From contig NZ_JAATJS010000003.1 in NCBI RefSeq assembly GCF_011777495.1, positions 186,001 through 250,000 on the forward strand: 64,000 nucleotides of DNA, read 5' to 3'. The DNA is from Microvirga terricola. Lineage in GTDB: Bacteria > Pseudomonadota > Alphaproteobacteria > Rhizobiales > Beijerinckiaceae. Numbering within the stretch: position 1 is the first letter of the stretch; every line of letters starts with the position of its first letter. The notes beneath the pieces were generated by a model. It was not told where the DNA came from. It worked only from the letters and a program-made list of their open reading frames with translations, and ran no database searches. Made by a program: the position numbers and the translations under genes. Positions 55,196 to 64,000 of the stretch are shown here, piece after piece.

Positions 55196-57487
55196 TCAGA
55201 AAACGAAGAAGTCCGCCGCGGTCATCTTCAGTTTCTTGCTGATTGTCGCGAAAGCAATGGCTTGCCCCGCGCCATTGCCGTCGGCGTCGTAATAGAGAAT
55301 GCCCTTCTTGTTGTCGTAGATGATGCGGTCATCCGCATCATGGGCCTTCGCGCCGATCCAGAACGCGCCCTTGGCGAGAGCGCCTTTCTTGGCGATCTTG
55401 TCGAAGATCTTCTTCGACAAATAGATCGTGTCGTCCTTCACGTTGAAGTCGGCGATCTTGTCGAGGTTGGTCTTGGCGTTCAGCTTGGTGTCGAAGACAA
55501 AGCGGTCCTTGCCAGCGCCGCCGATCAAGATGTCGTTGCCGAGGCCACCGGCCAACTTGTTGGCTCCCGCATTGCCGGTGATCGTGTTCTTGAGCGCATT
55601 GCCGGTCAGGGAAATCGCGTCGGCACCAAGGGCGGTGAGGTTTTCGACGTAGTTCGCTAGGATATAGCTGACGCTCGTATAAACGAGGTCTGCCGTGCCG
55701 CCGGTTGAGGTTTCGACGATCACATCCTTGGCATTGTCGACATAATAGACGTCATTGCCCGTGCCGCCGGCCATCTTGTCCGCACCGGCGCCGCCATCGA
55801 GCGTGTCATTGCCGGCTTCGCCGTTGAGCACGTTGGCTGCGGCGTTGCCGATGATGACGTTGTTGGAAGCATTGCCGGTCAAAGAGATTGCGGCGGTGCC
55901 TGTCGCAGTCAGGTTCTCGATATTCGCCGACAGGGTGTAGCTGGCGCTGGTGAAAACCTTGTCGGCTGTACCGCCTGTGGAAGTCTCAATGATCTGATCG
56001 CCGGCGTCGTCGACATAGTACGTGTCATTCCCCACGCCGCCGACCATGGTGTCCGCACCCGTCCCGCCATCGAGCGTGTCATCGCCCAAGCCGTCGCCGC
56101 TGCCACCATAGAGCTTGTCGTTGCCTTCGCGGCCGGTGAGGTGATCGTTGCCATAGGCGCCGCCGCTGAGGGTGTCGCCGAAAGCCGTTCCGATCAACTG
56201 GTCGTTATCGTCCGAGCCTGGAAGGTTGATCGCCTTGAACCGAGCGTCAATCACCTGTCCGCGAATACCGTCCATATCGTCGGTTCGTCCGGGGATCGCC
56301 TCGTCCCACGCGGCGATAAGACGACCGTCGGTGAGTTCGACCACCGTCGGAACAGTGCGATCACCCTCGCCAAAAGCTTTGCTCAGCACGGTGTCTGTGC
56401 CAATGCGGTTCTTGCTTTCATCGAAGACAGCGAGCTTGACCTGCGGAATGCCCTCGGCACTCCCATCGAGATAGGTGATTGCGAAGCCGCCCTGAGACAA
56501 AGCCGTCACGGTCGGGCTGCTTTGATCGCGCGCTCTGATCTGGTTCACGACGAAGGCATCGCCAACCTCCGTTCCATTCGCCTCATAGACCTGAGCCATG
56601 ACATTCGTGCCATCGTCGGCCCCGTCACCGTCGGCATCTTCGCGGCTATCCGTGGTCCAAGTGACGATGAAACGGCCGTCGGACAGGGCGGTCGCCGTCG
56701 GCCGGGTCCCCTGCTTGATCACTCCGGAAAGTGGAATTTCGTTTTCCAGGGCCAGCGCTGTGCCGTTGACCGAGAAAAGGCGGATAACGACATTCTCCGC
56801 TTTCTCGCCGACAATCGCGCCGATCTCGTTGTAGACGGCGACGAGATGGCCATTTTTCAGGGTGATGATCGAGCTATTCGTCTGTGAGCCGCCTGCCACT
56901 CTAATATCGGCTGCCGCGTGCGCCAGTGTGCCGTCGAAGACTACGGCCTTGACGTCGTAATCGGTGGGGATCGCCGGATCTTCGGAAACCGTGCCGTTGA
57001 TGCTCGTATATGAGACGACGAAGCCTTTGCCGGACGTCGCGGTGATCTGAGGCTTCGTCAGAGGGCCGGTCGTGCTTGAGGCAATCTCGAAATCGTCCGT
57101 CCCGCCTTCTTCCGCTCCATTGAGATCGACGGGCGTGCCATCCGTATTCAGGATGCGGCCCCTGATCGAATAGGTCACAACGCCTTCGACGACGCTGCGG
57201 CTTTCCCATGCATAAAGGACGTTGCCATCCTTCAGTTGCGTCACGACAGGGTTCGTGTTCGAGCCGCCTTCATTTGTGCTCACGACGATCAGGTCGCCCT
57301 GGCTCGCGGCGCCGGAATAGAAGCGCTGTGCGTAAATGGTGCTGACTTCCACGCCAAGCTCGTTCACGGTCGTGTTTTGCCAGACGGCCATGAACTTGCC
57401 GTTGTCGAGCGCCTGCAACTGCACGCCGGACTGAACGCCGCTCTTCACCGTGTTGACGAGAAATTCGCCCCAGAGGATCGCCGCCAT
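55196..57487 (-). CDS. RTX calcium-binding repeat protein, probable type I secretion substrate
   Basis: A 763-aa acidic protein without a Sec signal. Residues about 1-420 consist of repeated units of roughly 50 residues with the pattern L-x-D-G-x-F-x-V-x-W/Y (G-K-F-M-A-V-W, G-N-V-L-Y-A-W, G-R-F-I-V-T-W, G-G-F-A-I-T-Y, G-R-L-I-A-A-W), likely beta-propeller or stacked sandwich blades. From about 430 come RTX nonapeptides (G-N-D-H-L-T-G-R-E-G-N-D-K-L-Y-G-G) and two copies of a module of about 95 residues beginning Y-Y-V-D-(D/N)-A. The same module occurs in the RTX protein at 26324. The C-terminus ending in D-F-F-V-F fits a type I signal. No exporter genes are in the window. Confidence 0.88.
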   Translation of the reverse strand: MAAILWGEFLVNTVKSGVQSGVQLQALDNGKFMAVWQNTTVNELGVEVSTIYAQRFYSGAASQGDLIVVSTNEGGSNTNPVVTQLKDGNVLYAWESRSVVEGVVTYSIRGRILNTDGTPVDLNGAEEGGTDDFEIASSTTGPLTKPQITATSGKGFVVSYTSINGTVSEDPAIPTDYDVKAVVFDGTLAHAAADIRVAGGSQTNSSIITLKNGHLVAVYNEIGAIVGEKAENVVIRLFSVNGTALALENEIPLSGVIKQGTRPTATALSDGRFIVTWTTDSREDADGDGADDGTNVMAQVYEANGTEVGDAFVVNQIRARDQSSPTVTALSQGGFAITYLDGSAEGIPQVKLAVFDESKNRIGTDTVLSKAFGEGDRTVPTVVELTDGRLIAAWDEAIPGRTDDMDGIRGQVIDARFKAINLPGSDDNDQLIGTAFGDTLSGGAYGNDHLTGREGNDKLYGGSGDGLGDDTLDGGTGADTMVGGVGNDTYYVDDAGDQIIETSTGGTADKVFTSASYTLSANIENLTATGTAAISLTGNASNNVIIGNAAANVLNGEAGNDTLDGGAGADKMAGGTGNDVYYVDNAKDVIVETSTGGTADLVYTSVSYILANYVENLTALGADAISLTGNALKNTITGNAGANKLAGGLGNDILIGGAGKDRFVFDTKLNAKTNLDKIADFNVKDDTIYLSKKIFDKIAKKGALAKGAFWIGAKAHDADDRIIYDNKKGILYYDADGNGAGQAIAFATISKKLKMTAADFFVF

Positions 57488-57622
57488 AATATGCCCCGAT
57501 AAATCCTATGCCTGAATGGCACTTTATAACGTATCTTATGGAGGCTTCCGATATGGAAAGGCAAGTCACTTTTGGTCTGGAACGGATTGGATTGTGCGTC
57601 GAGCAAAGTCCGTGTGTAAGGG

Positions 57623-58606
57623 CTAAAGACCCAGCAACTTTACGATTTCGGTTGCACCGGCGTCCGGCGACAAAGAGCCCTCGGCAATAGACCCTTCGAT
57701 TTCAGGCAGCCGCTTTTTCAAAGCGGGATCATGGGTCAGCCGGTCGTGCAGGCGCTCATGGACGAGGGCCCACATCCACTTCGTGTCCTGCGCGTGGCGC
57801 TTGGCGGCCAACTCGCCCGTCGCCTCCAGCCGCTTGCGGTGATCGAGGATCTTGCTCCAGACCTCGTCGAGCCCCTGGCCGGTGAGGCCCGAAATGGTCA
57901 GGACCGGGGGCGTCCAGGCCGGGGAGGCCGGGGTGAGGATATGCAGGGCCGATTTGTATTCGGCGGCGGCGGTCTTCGCTTTCGGGCCGGCGTCGTCCGC
58001 CTTGTTGACCGCGATCATGTCGGCGAGTTCGAGGATGCCCTTCTTGATCCCCTGCAACTCATCACCTGCGCCCGGCAGCATCAGGACGAGGAAGAAATCG
58101 GTCAGATCGGCCACCGCGGTCTCGGATTGTCCGACGCCGACTGTCTCCACCAGAATCACATCGAAGCCTGCGGCTTCGCATAGCAGCATCGTTTCGCGGG
58201 TTTTCGCGGCAACCCCGCCGAGAGTGCCGGAAGAGGGCGAGGGGCGGATGAAGGCGTTGGGGTCGATGGCGAGCCGCGCCATGCGCGTCTTGTCACCGAG
58301 AATCGCCCCACCGCTGCGGGTGGAGGAGGGGTCGACGGCCAGCACGGCGACCTTGTGGCCCCTCTCGGTCAGCATGGAGCCAAGGCTGTCGATGGTGGTC
58401 GACTTGCCGACGCCCGGCACGCCGGTAATTCCAACCCGCACGGCCTTGCCCGTATGGGGCATCAGCTCCTGAAGCAGTTCCCTGGCCGCCGCCCGATGAT
58501 CGGCGCGGCGCGATTCCATCAAGGTAATCGCACGCGCCAGGGCGGCGCGGTCGCCCTTCAGAACAGCCCCGACGGTCACTTTCGGCTGGGTTGAAACTTT
58601 TGTCAT
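57623..58606 (-). CDS. meaB: Methylmalonyl-CoA mutase-associated GTPase MeaB
   Basis: P-loop GTPase that loads and protects the B12 cofactor of methylmalonyl-CoA mutase, whose gene lies 2.6 kb away on the same strand. The 327-aa protein starts at the ATG 58606; an upstream extension of 37 codons is rejected. G1 motif G-V-P-G-V-G-K-S, D-P-S-S-T-R-S-G-G-A-I-L-G-D-K, G3-like V-E-T-V-G-V-G-Q-S and G4 N-K-A-D are visible. About 135 bp without a gene separate its 3' end from the RTX gene. Confidence 0.95.
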   Translation of the reverse strand: MTKVSTQPKVTVGAVLKGDRAALARAITLMESRRADHRAAARELLQELMPHTGKAVRVGITGVPGVGKSTTIDSLGSMLTERGHKVAVLAVDPSSTRSGGAILGDKTRMARLAIDPNAFIRPSPSSGTLGGVAAKTRETMLLCEAAGFDVILVETVGVGQSETAVADLTDFFLVLMLPGAGDELQGIKKGILELADMIAVNKADDAGPKAKTAAAEYKSALHILTPASPAWTPPVLTISGLTGQGLDEVWSKILDHRKRLEATGELAAKRHAQDTKWMWALVHERLHDRLTHDPALKKRLPEIEGSIAEGSLSPDAGATEIVKLLGL

Positions 58607-58758
58607 GGCCCGAGGAGTACCACCCTTCGGTACTGCTGTAACCGATGGTTCACCAAGACGGGAGAGGAAGAATAGGAAGGTTCCCCTTCGCCTTGCGCTC
58701 GCCATCTTCGCGCGCAACAGAGCGTTGTCCTCTTCTTTGTTCTCACCCGCCTAGACTG

Positions 58759-59766
58759 ATGCTTCCTTCTTTTTCCCGCCTCTCCCGCCTTACCGTCGTC
58801 TGCCTTGCAGGTCTTGCCCTCTCGGGTTGCCTGGGTGGGGAAACGCCGCTTGCGGGCGGCTCCGGCATCCTGCGCGCGCCTCGCCCTGGCTTGCGCAGCG
58901 ATCCGACCCTTCTTGTCGCGACAACCCGCCTCCCGGTGTCTGGAACGCTGCAAAAGCCCTGGTTCACCAGCGAGCGCTCGCCGGATTTCATTTTCGCCCA
59001 GGCACGCCTGACGCCACCGGACCGTTCGCTGCTCGGACGCGTGACATCAGGCGGGTGGAGCATCGCCTCCGTCGATTCGCTTGAGAAAAAGAGCGCCGCG
59101 CAGGCCTTCGCGCAGGCGGCCTTGGGGCGGGATCTTTTGCTCTACATCCACGGCTATCGCGAGAGCTTCGAGACCGCTGCGGCCTCGACCATCGAATTGT
59201 CGGAGGGCATCAAGTTTCCCGGCGCGACGGGCCTCTTCACCTGGCCGTCCGCCGCCTCGACCTTCGGCTACGTGAGCGACCGCGAAAGCGCCATGTGGTC
59301 GCGCGATGCACTGGAGGATCTGTTGACCGCCATCGCCAATTCGCCGAGCGGCGGGCGCATCAACATTGTCGCGCACAGCATGGGCACTCTGCTGACGCTC
59401 GAAACGCTGCGGATGCTGCGCGCGTCCGGCGGCGAAAGCGCCATGGCGCGCATTGGTTCGGTGGTTTTGGCTGCTCCCGACATCGACATCGACCTTTTCG
59501 CGCGCGGGCTGGAGCGCCTGGGGCCGGATGCGAAGAAGATCACGGTCATCAGTTCGACCAACGACCGCGCTCTCGCGGTGTCAAGCCGTCTCGCCGGCGG
59601 CATTATCCGCGCCGGCGCGGCGGACCGCGAGCGGCTGGAATCGCTCGGCGTGCGTGTCGCCGATGCGTCGGAGTTCAGCAGCGGCATTATCAACCACGAT
59701 CTGTTTCTGTCGAACAAAGACGTACAGCAGGTCGTAAAGCGCGCCATCGAGCGGGAGCACCAGTAG
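58759..59766 (+). CDS. Lipoprotein alpha/beta hydrolase (DUF900 type)
   Basis: This 335-aa protein has a lipoprotein signal with lipobox L-S-G-C (Cys24). The DUF900-type alpha/beta hydrolase domain has I-H-G-Y near residue 135 and the nucleophile elbow A-H-S-M-G; candidates for the triad are Asp in S-T-N-D-R and His in I-N-H-D. It probably acts as an esterase or lipase at the periplasmic face of a membrane. The ATG is the first that allows the lipoprotein signal; the longer frame from 58645 overlaps the divergent meaB 5' region. Substrate unknown. Confidence 0.85.
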   Translation: MLPSFSRLSRLTVVCLAGLALSGCLGGETPLAGGSGILRAPRPGLRSDPTLLVATTRLPVSGTLQKPWFTSERSPDFIFAQARLTPPDRSLLGRVTSGGWSIASVDSLEKKSAAQAFAQAALGRDLLLYIHGYRESFETAAASTIELSEGIKFPGATGLFTWPSAASTFGYVSDRESAMWSRDALEDLLTAIANSPSGGRINIVAHSMGTLLTLETLRMLRASGGESAMARIGSVVLAAPDIDIDLFARGLERLGPDAKKITVISSTNDRALAVSSRLAGGIIRAGAADRERLESLGVRVADASEFSSGIINHDLFLSNKDVQQVVKRAIEREHQ

Positions 59767-59784
59767 CCCGGCGCAAGCTTTTTC

Positions 59785-60624
59785 CTAGGTCGGATTGCGC
59801 GGAAGAGCTGGCGAGTAAATGGTGACCGTCACGTCGCCGTTGACGGCTTCTGGCTTGACCGAGGCGAAGGATAACTCGATCTCTCCCAGCCGAGGATGGC
59901 GCATCCGCTTCGTGCGGAGCTCCGACTGCGCCACCGCGCCCTCGCGCCAGATGCGCCTGAAGTCTGCGCATTCCTCCAACATCGTATCGACGAGAGTCTG
60001 AGCGCGTGCGGGATTGGGCGCGCGCATCATGGCGGCACGAAATTGCGCGACGGCGGATGCGACGATGACATTCCAATCAACGAACAATTGCCGCCATGCG
60101 GGCTGACGAAACAGAAGTCGCAGGAGATTCCGCTCACCCGGTGCGACGGCACCGAAATTGCCGAGAAGATCGGTCGCCGCCTCGTTCCAGGCGATGACGT
60201 CCCAGACACCGTTGAGCGCATAGGCCGGTTGCGGGTCCAGGCTGTCGATCCAGGCGGTCAGCGCGGGAGAAGCCTGCTGTGTGAGGGCGCCGGCCTTCGA
60301 TGCGGGGCGAGCCAGGAGGTGAAGATACTCGCGCTCGGCATCGCTCAACAATAGAGCGCGCGCCAGCCGCTCCACCAGATCCGATGAGGCTTGAACGTCG
60401 CGGCCCTGTTCCAGCCATGTGTACCACGTGGTGCTGGTGCCTGCGCGCTGGGCCACTTCTTCTCGTAGCAGGCCTTTGGTTCGCCGACGGGCGGACATCG
60501 GTAGTCCAATGGCGACTGCGGAGACGGCGGACCGCTTGAGCTTGAGAAACTCGGCGAGTTCCTTGCGGCGTTCCCATCCGAGATCATTTTGCTCTGCTGA
60601 TGCTGGTACTGCGGGTACTAGCAT
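59785..60624 (-). CDS. Transcriptional regulator with HTH and MmyB-like ligand domain
   Basis: A 279-aa regulator. Residues about 20-85 form an XRE-type HTH (R-R-T-K-G-L-L-R-E-E-V-A-Q-R-A-G, then S-T-T-W-Y-T-W-L-E-Q-G-R), the hallmark start of MmyB-like proteins. The C-terminal half is the PAS-like MmyB domain (Y-A-L-N-G-V-W-D-V-I-A-W-N-E-A-A) that is thought to bind fatty-acid-like ligands. The ATG at 60624 is preferred to 60666. It diverges from the VOC gene across 67 bp and probably controls it and itself; such pairs are common for oxidoreductase-like targets. Confidence 0.87.
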   Translation of the reverse strand: MLVPAVPASAEQNDLGWERRKELAEFLKLKRSAVSAVAIGLPMSARRRTKGLLREEVAQRAGTSTTWYTWLEQGRDVQASSDLVERLARALLLSDAEREYLHLLARPASKAGALTQQASPALTAWIDSLDPQPAYALNGVWDVIAWNEAATDLLGNFGAVAPGERNLLRLLFRQPAWRQLFVDWNVIVASAVAQFRAAMMRAPNPARAQTLVDTMLEECADFRRIWREGAVAQSELRTKRMRHPRLGEIELSFASVKPEAVNGDVTVTIYSPALPRNPT

Positions 60625-60691
60625 AACAAGACTCCTGTTCCGCCGAGATCGGCTCTGCGATTTCACGCTGCCTCATCTACTGGAGATTAGC

Positions 60692-61162
60692 ATGATGTCG
60701 AGAAGAGATCTTTTGGCAACAGCGGCGGGTACAGTCGTCGCCATGTCCACAACTGGCGTGGCCGCAGCGGCGGAAAGCCCACTAAAAGCAATCGGCAAGA
60801 TTGACTACACAGTCGTCTTCGCGCGCAACATGGCGGCCATGCGCGCCTTCTACAACACGGTGATGATGTTTCCGGTCAAGTACGAGCTGTCTGCCGACTG
60901 GATCGAGTACAAGGTCGGAGACAACGTTCTCGCCCTCGCTCACCCGTTCTTCAACAAGGACGATGCCCCGGTTCCGCCGCAGGCTGCCGCGCTGCAACTC
61001 GCATTCAAGGTCACGCCGAGCCAGGTCGACGAATGCGCTGAGGCACTCAAGAAGGTTGGGGTTGCAATCGTCTCTCCCCCTACGAACCAGCCTTGGGGAC
61101 ATCGCACGCTGTTCTTCCGCGATCCTGATGGCAACTTGATTGAGATTTTCGCCGATATTTAA
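60692..61162 (+). CDS. Tat-exported VOC (glyoxalase-like) protein
   Basis: This 156-aa protein starts with a twin-arginine signal (M-M-S-R-R-D-L-L-A-T-A-A-G, cut near A-A-A-A) followed by a single VOC domain: I-D-Y-T-V-V-F-A-R-N-M, F-Y-N-T-V-M-M-F-P-V and W-G-H-R-T-L-F-F-R-D-P-D-G-N-L-I-E-I-F. The Glu in the last motif is a metal ligand in the family. VOC proteins are usually cytosolic; export by Tat implies that a folded, perhaps metal-bound form works in the periplasm. The ATG follows GGAG (10 nt). A much longer frame upstream is rejected because it overlaps the regulator. Confidence 0.87.
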   Translation: MMSRRDLLATAAGTVVAMSTTGVAAAAESPLKAIGKIDYTVVFARNMAAMRAFYNTVMMFPVKYELSADWIEYKVGDNVLALAHPFFNKDDAPVPPQAAALQLAFKVTPSQVDECAEALKKVGVAIVSPPTNQPWGHRTLFFRDPDGNLIEIFADI

Positions 61163-61188
61163 GCGTTGAGAAGCATTTAACGCAGAGC

Positions 61189-61225
61189 AGGGGCAGAACA
61201 TTAAACGATCTGCCCCTTCTTGCTG
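61189..61225. terminator. Terminator between the VOC and mutase genes
   Basis: AGGGGCAGA (61189-61197) pairs with TCTGCCCCT (61209-61217) across an 11-nt loop, followed by TCTTGCTGTT. It lies between converging genes. Confidence 0.6.
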
Positions 61226-61252
61226 TTCTCGTCCGGCTGAAATGACGGATGA

Positions 61253-63415
61253 CTACTCCGCCGCCTGCTTCGGCCCGTAGCCGAGGCGTTTGTTGAGATC
61301 TTCGATCAGATCGGCAGCCGCATCGGCGATCACGGTTCCCGGCGGGAAGATGGCGGCGGCTCCGGCTTCCTTAAGCGCGTCGAAATCCTGCGGCGGGATG
61401 ACGCCCCCGACGGCGATCATGATGTCCTCGCGGCCATATTTGGCGAGCTCGGCGCGCAGCTCCGGGACGAGGGTCAGGTGGCCCGCCGCGAGCGACGACA
61501 CGCCGATGATGTGGACGTCGTTTTCGATGGCCTGACGCGCGGCCTCGGCAGGGGTGGCGAAGAGCGGGCCGATATCGACATCGAAGCCGAGATCCGCGAA
61601 GGCGGAGGCAATGACCTTCTGGCCGCGGTCGTGTCCGTCCTGCCCCATCTTGGCGACGAGAATGCGCGGGCGACGGCCGTCATTGGCCTCGAACTCCTCG
61701 ACCAGATGGCGGATGCGCTCGATGGCTGGCGATTCCATGCCGACCTCCCGTTTGTAGACGCCCGAGATGGCCCTGATCTCGGCGCGGTGGCGGCCCCAGA
61801 CTTTTTCCAGCGCATCGGAAATTTCGCCGACCGTGGCCTTTGCACGCGCGGCTTTCACGGCAAGGTCGAGCAGGTTGCCATTGCCAGACGCCGCTCCTTG
61901 CGAGAGTGCATTGAGCGCCGCATCCACATCGGCCTGAATGCGCTCGGCGCGCAGGCGCTTGAGCTTTTCGATCTGGCGGTTGCGCACCGCTGCGTTGTCG
62001 ACCTTCAAAATCTCGATGGAAGCTTCGTCCGTCGGGCGGAAGCAATTGACGCCGATGATCTTCTGATGGCCTGAATCGGTGCGGGCCTGTGTGCGCGCGG
62101 CGGCTTCCTCGATCTTCAGTTTCGGGATGCCCGCCTCGATGGCCTTCGCCATGCCGCCGAGAGTCTCGACTTCCTGAATGTGACTCCAGGCCTTCTCGGC
62201 GAGCTCCTGCGTCAGCCGTTCGACGTAATAAGAGCCGCCCCATGGATCGATGATGCGCCCGGTACCGCTTTCCTGCTGCAGGAAGAGCTGCGTGTTGCGG
62301 GCAATGCGCGCGGAAAAATCGGTCGGCAGAGCCAGCGCTTCGTCGAGCGCGTTGGTGTGCAGCGACTGCGTGTGGCCTTGCGTTGCCGCCATCGCCTCGA
62401 TGCATGTGCGCGCCACGTTGTTGAACACATCCTGCGCCGTCAGCGACCAGCCGGAGGTCTGCGAGTGGGTGCGCAAGGGAAGCGACTTCTCGCTCTGCGG
62501 GTTGAAGCCTTTCACCAGCTTCGCCCAGAGCAGGCGCGCGGCGCGCATCTTGGCCACTTCCATGAAGAAGTTCATGCCGATGGCCCAGAAGAACGAGAGG
62601 CGCGGTGCGAACTGATCGATGGTCAGCCCCGCGGCAAGTCCTGCGCGGATATACTCGACGCCGTCGGCGAGCGTGTAGGCGAGTTCGAGATCCTGCGTCG
62701 CTCCGGCCTCCTGCATGTGGTAGCCGGAGATCGAGATGGAATTGAACTTCGGCATATTCGCGGAGGTATATGCGAAGATGTCCGAGATGATGCGCATCGA
62801 CCCCTTCGGCGGGTAGATATAGGTGTTGCGCACCATGAACTCTTTGAGAATGTCGTTTTGAATCGTGCCGGAGAGTTTGTTTGCGGGAACGCCTTGTTCC
62901 TCCGCCGCAACGATGTAGAGCGCCAGCACCGGTAGGACCGCGCCGTTCATGGTCATCGACACGCTCATCTGATCGAGCGGGATGCCCTCGAACAGGGTGC
63001 GCATGTCGTAGATCGAGTCGATGGCGACGCCCGCCATACCCACATCGCCGGCGACACGCGGGTGGTCGCTGTCATAGCCGCGATGGGTCGCGAGATCGAA
63101 GGCGACGGAGAGGCCCTTCTGCCCCGCCGCGAGATTGCGGCGATAGAAGGCGTTGGAATCCTCAGCCGTAGAGAACCCGGCGTACTGGCGCACGGTCCAC
63201 GGCTGGTTCACATACATGGTCGGGTAGGGGCCGCGCAGGAACGGCGCGACGCCCGGATAGGTGTCGAGAAAATCGATGCCCGCCCGGTCCTCGGGACCGT
63301 ACGCCCCCTTGACCGCAATGCCCTCCGGCGTCAGCCAGGGCTCCCCAGCGGGAGGAGGGGAGGGCAACGCGACGTCCGCCCAAGCGATGCGCGAAAAGTC
63401 GGGGATGCGGGTCAT
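61253..63415 (-). CDS. scpA: Methylmalonyl-CoA mutase, single-chain
   Basis: B12-dependent enzyme converting methylmalonyl-CoA to succinyl-CoA in propionate metabolism. The 720-aa chain holds the TIM-barrel ([36 protein letters not shown]) and a C-terminal cobalamin domain with the base-off motif D-G-H-D-R-G and later G-V-S-S-L-A-A-G-H. The ATG at 63415 (M-T-R-I-P-D-F) fits the family start; an in-frame GTG at 63439 would add eight residues. meaB is nearby, but a lipoprotein hydrolase, a regulator and the VOC gene stand between them. Confidence 0.95.
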   Translation of the reverse strand: MTRIPDFSRIAWADVALPSPPPAGEPWLTPEGIAVKGAYGPEDRAGIDFLDTYPGVAPFLRGPYPTMYVNQPWTVRQYAGFSTAEDSNAFYRRNLAAGQKGLSVAFDLATHRGYDSDHPRVAGDVGMAGVAIDSIYDMRTLFEGIPLDQMSVSMTMNGAVLPVLALYIVAAEEQGVPANKLSGTIQNDILKEFMVRNTYIYPPKGSMRIISDIFAYTSANMPKFNSISISGYHMQEAGATQDLELAYTLADGVEYIRAGLAAGLTIDQFAPRLSFFWAIGMNFFMEVAKMRAARLLWAKLVKGFNPQSEKSLPLRTHSQTSGWSLTAQDVFNNVARTCIEAMAATQGHTQSLHTNALDEALALPTDFSARIARNTQLFLQQESGTGRIIDPWGGSYYVERLTQELAEKAWSHIQEVETLGGMAKAIEAGIPKLKIEEAAARTQARTDSGHQKIIGVNCFRPTDEASIEILKVDNAAVRNRQIEKLKRLRAERIQADVDAALNALSQGAASGNGNLLDLAVKAARAKATVGEISDALEKVWGRHRAEIRAISGVYKREVGMESPAIERIRHLVEEFEANDGRRPRILVAKMGQDGHDRGQKVIASAFADLGFDVDIGPLFATPAEAARQAIENDVHIIGVSSLAAGHLTLVPELRAELAKYGREDIMIAVGGVIPPQDFDALKEAGAAAIFPPGTVIADAAADLIEDLNKRLGYGPKQAAE

Positions 63416-63573
63416 GCCTTTTGAAACACTCACGGACACGCTGATCGAAACATGAATGCATTCTAAGACATCCGCTACCGGGATGCTATCGGCCTGTCAT
63501 TCGAAGATCGGCCGGGACGCTAACGCAGCCTCGTCCTGGGAGACCAGCAGCAGCGGCCTTGTTAGCGTCGCGC

Positions 63574-63966
63574 TTAGCCGGAAACCGTGCTCGATCGCTT
63601 CTGCGCCGTCCAGCGGCCGGAGCAGCCGAAGGAGGCGAGCCTCCAGGTCCCGGCGCCGGATCGGCCGTTGAGGCGGCCATTAGCGTCGACCTTGGCGATG
63701 CTGCGGCGGATGTCGAGATTGACCGCGCCGTCCGCGTTGATGCGGCCATAGACGGTGGTTGGTGAATCGCCTGGCGAAAGAAGATAGCGGACGTTCCCGT
63801 TCTCGATGGCGATGGAATAGTTGTAGCTGGCACTGCAGAGGCCGGAATCCGTCACCATGCGGACGCTCCAGGTGCCGTCATTATGGCTGGGGGCGGCCAT
63901 GGCGTTGCCGCAAATGGCTAGGCCCAACGTCAGGGCCAAAATGGATGGTTTCGCGAAGTTCTTCAC
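63574..63966 (-). CDS. Small secreted protein, function unknown
   Basis: A 130-aa protein with a signal peptide (basic V-K-N-F-A-K-P, hydrophobic core, cut after N-A-M-A-A). The mature part is short and beta-rich with S-G-L-C, Y-S-I-A-I-E-N-G-N-V-R-Y and S-F-G-C-S-G-R-W-T-A. Its two mature cysteines could form a disulfide. It resembles small secreted proteins widespread in Hyphomicrobiales without assigned function. A GTG at 63966 preceded by GGAGAA is preferred; an ATG at 63987 would add seven residues. Confidence 0.75.
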   Translation of the reverse strand: MKNFAKPSILALTLGLAICGNAMAAPSHNDGTWSVRMVTDSGLCSASYNYSIAIENGNVRYLLSPGDSPTTVYGRINADGAVNLDIRRSIAKVDANGRLNGRSGAGTWRLASFGCSGRWTAQKRSSTVSG

Positions 63967-64000
63967 AGTGCTTTCTCCCGGGTTCAAGGCCGGAAGAACG

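Noticed and set aside
57508-57690. 60-codon plus-strand frame between the RTX and meaB genes
   Set aside because: It overlaps the 3' end of meaB and has no ribosome site or family pattern.

Overview
The window reads as chromosomal DNA of a high-GC alphaproteobacterium, most likely of the order Hyphomicrobiales (Rhizobiales). Pointers are general-stress promoters of the EcfG type (GGAAC-N16-CGTT), a KGG-repeat stress protein, a Rhizobium-type L-asparaginase, MeaB with methylmalonyl-CoA mutase, and a Tyr/Arg/His-rich small secreted protein. No rRNA, tRNA, CRISPR array, transposase or phage gene was seen. Genus cannot be fixed from the sequence alone.

Layout. 1-4100: the 3' part of an SbmA/BacA-like ABC exporter, then a small stress block (PRC-barrel protein, two unknown ORFs, KGG protein) in which three promoters share the same GGAAC/16-nt/(C,G)GTT architecture. 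4400-28300: a surface-polysaccharide locus, almost all on the + strand, with four glycosyltransferases in two paralogous pairs, three different AsnB-type amidotransferases, two SDR nucleotide-sugar enzymes, a Wzm/Wzt ABC exporter with a C-terminal domain, two SAM methyltransferases, a HIT hydrolase and an RTX protein with a transglutaminase-like domain. A 2.9 kb stretch inside it (about 7850-10400) is inverted and holds a membrane-anchored putative beta-propeller and a gene broken by an in-frame stop. 28400-33900 (- strand): UDP-GlcNAc 2-epimerase, glycerol kinase, glycerol-3-phosphate dehydrogenase and an MFS transporter. 34100-36000: DEAD-box helicase and a Tyr-rich secreted protein encoded by 18-bp repeats. 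36100-42100 (- strand): a complete peptide-type ABC importer.

42100-51000 is the most unusual part. Four glycan-related genes on the - strand (a COG4671-like glycosyltransferase, two GT4 enzymes and a glycosyltransferase-deacetylase fusion) diverge from a 903-aa ABC-transporter-like membrane protein, translationally coupled to a stand-alone cyclic-nucleotide-binding domain. The ABC protein has lost the Walker A lysine, Q-loop glutamine, LSGGQ motif, Walker B glutamate and H-loop histidine, and carries three copies of the (I/V)xxNLxxG element. A perfect 17-bp dyad lies between the divergent genes. This is the best candidate for an undescribed system: possibly a cNMP-responsive, non-ATPase membrane scaffold or flippase-like unit for a glycan. 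The function is inference.

51200-64000: a lytic transglycosylase, a lone AsnC-type ligand domain, UDP-glucose dehydrogenase, Rhizobium-type asparaginase, a second RTX protein, MeaB, a lipoprotein alpha/beta hydrolase, a MmyB-type regulator divergent from a Tat-exported VOC protein, methylmalonyl-CoA mutase and a small secreted protein. UDP-glucose dehydrogenase could supply the uronic acid that the AsnB-like enzymes of the main locus might amidate, and the epimerase could supply ManNAc; both links are inferred.
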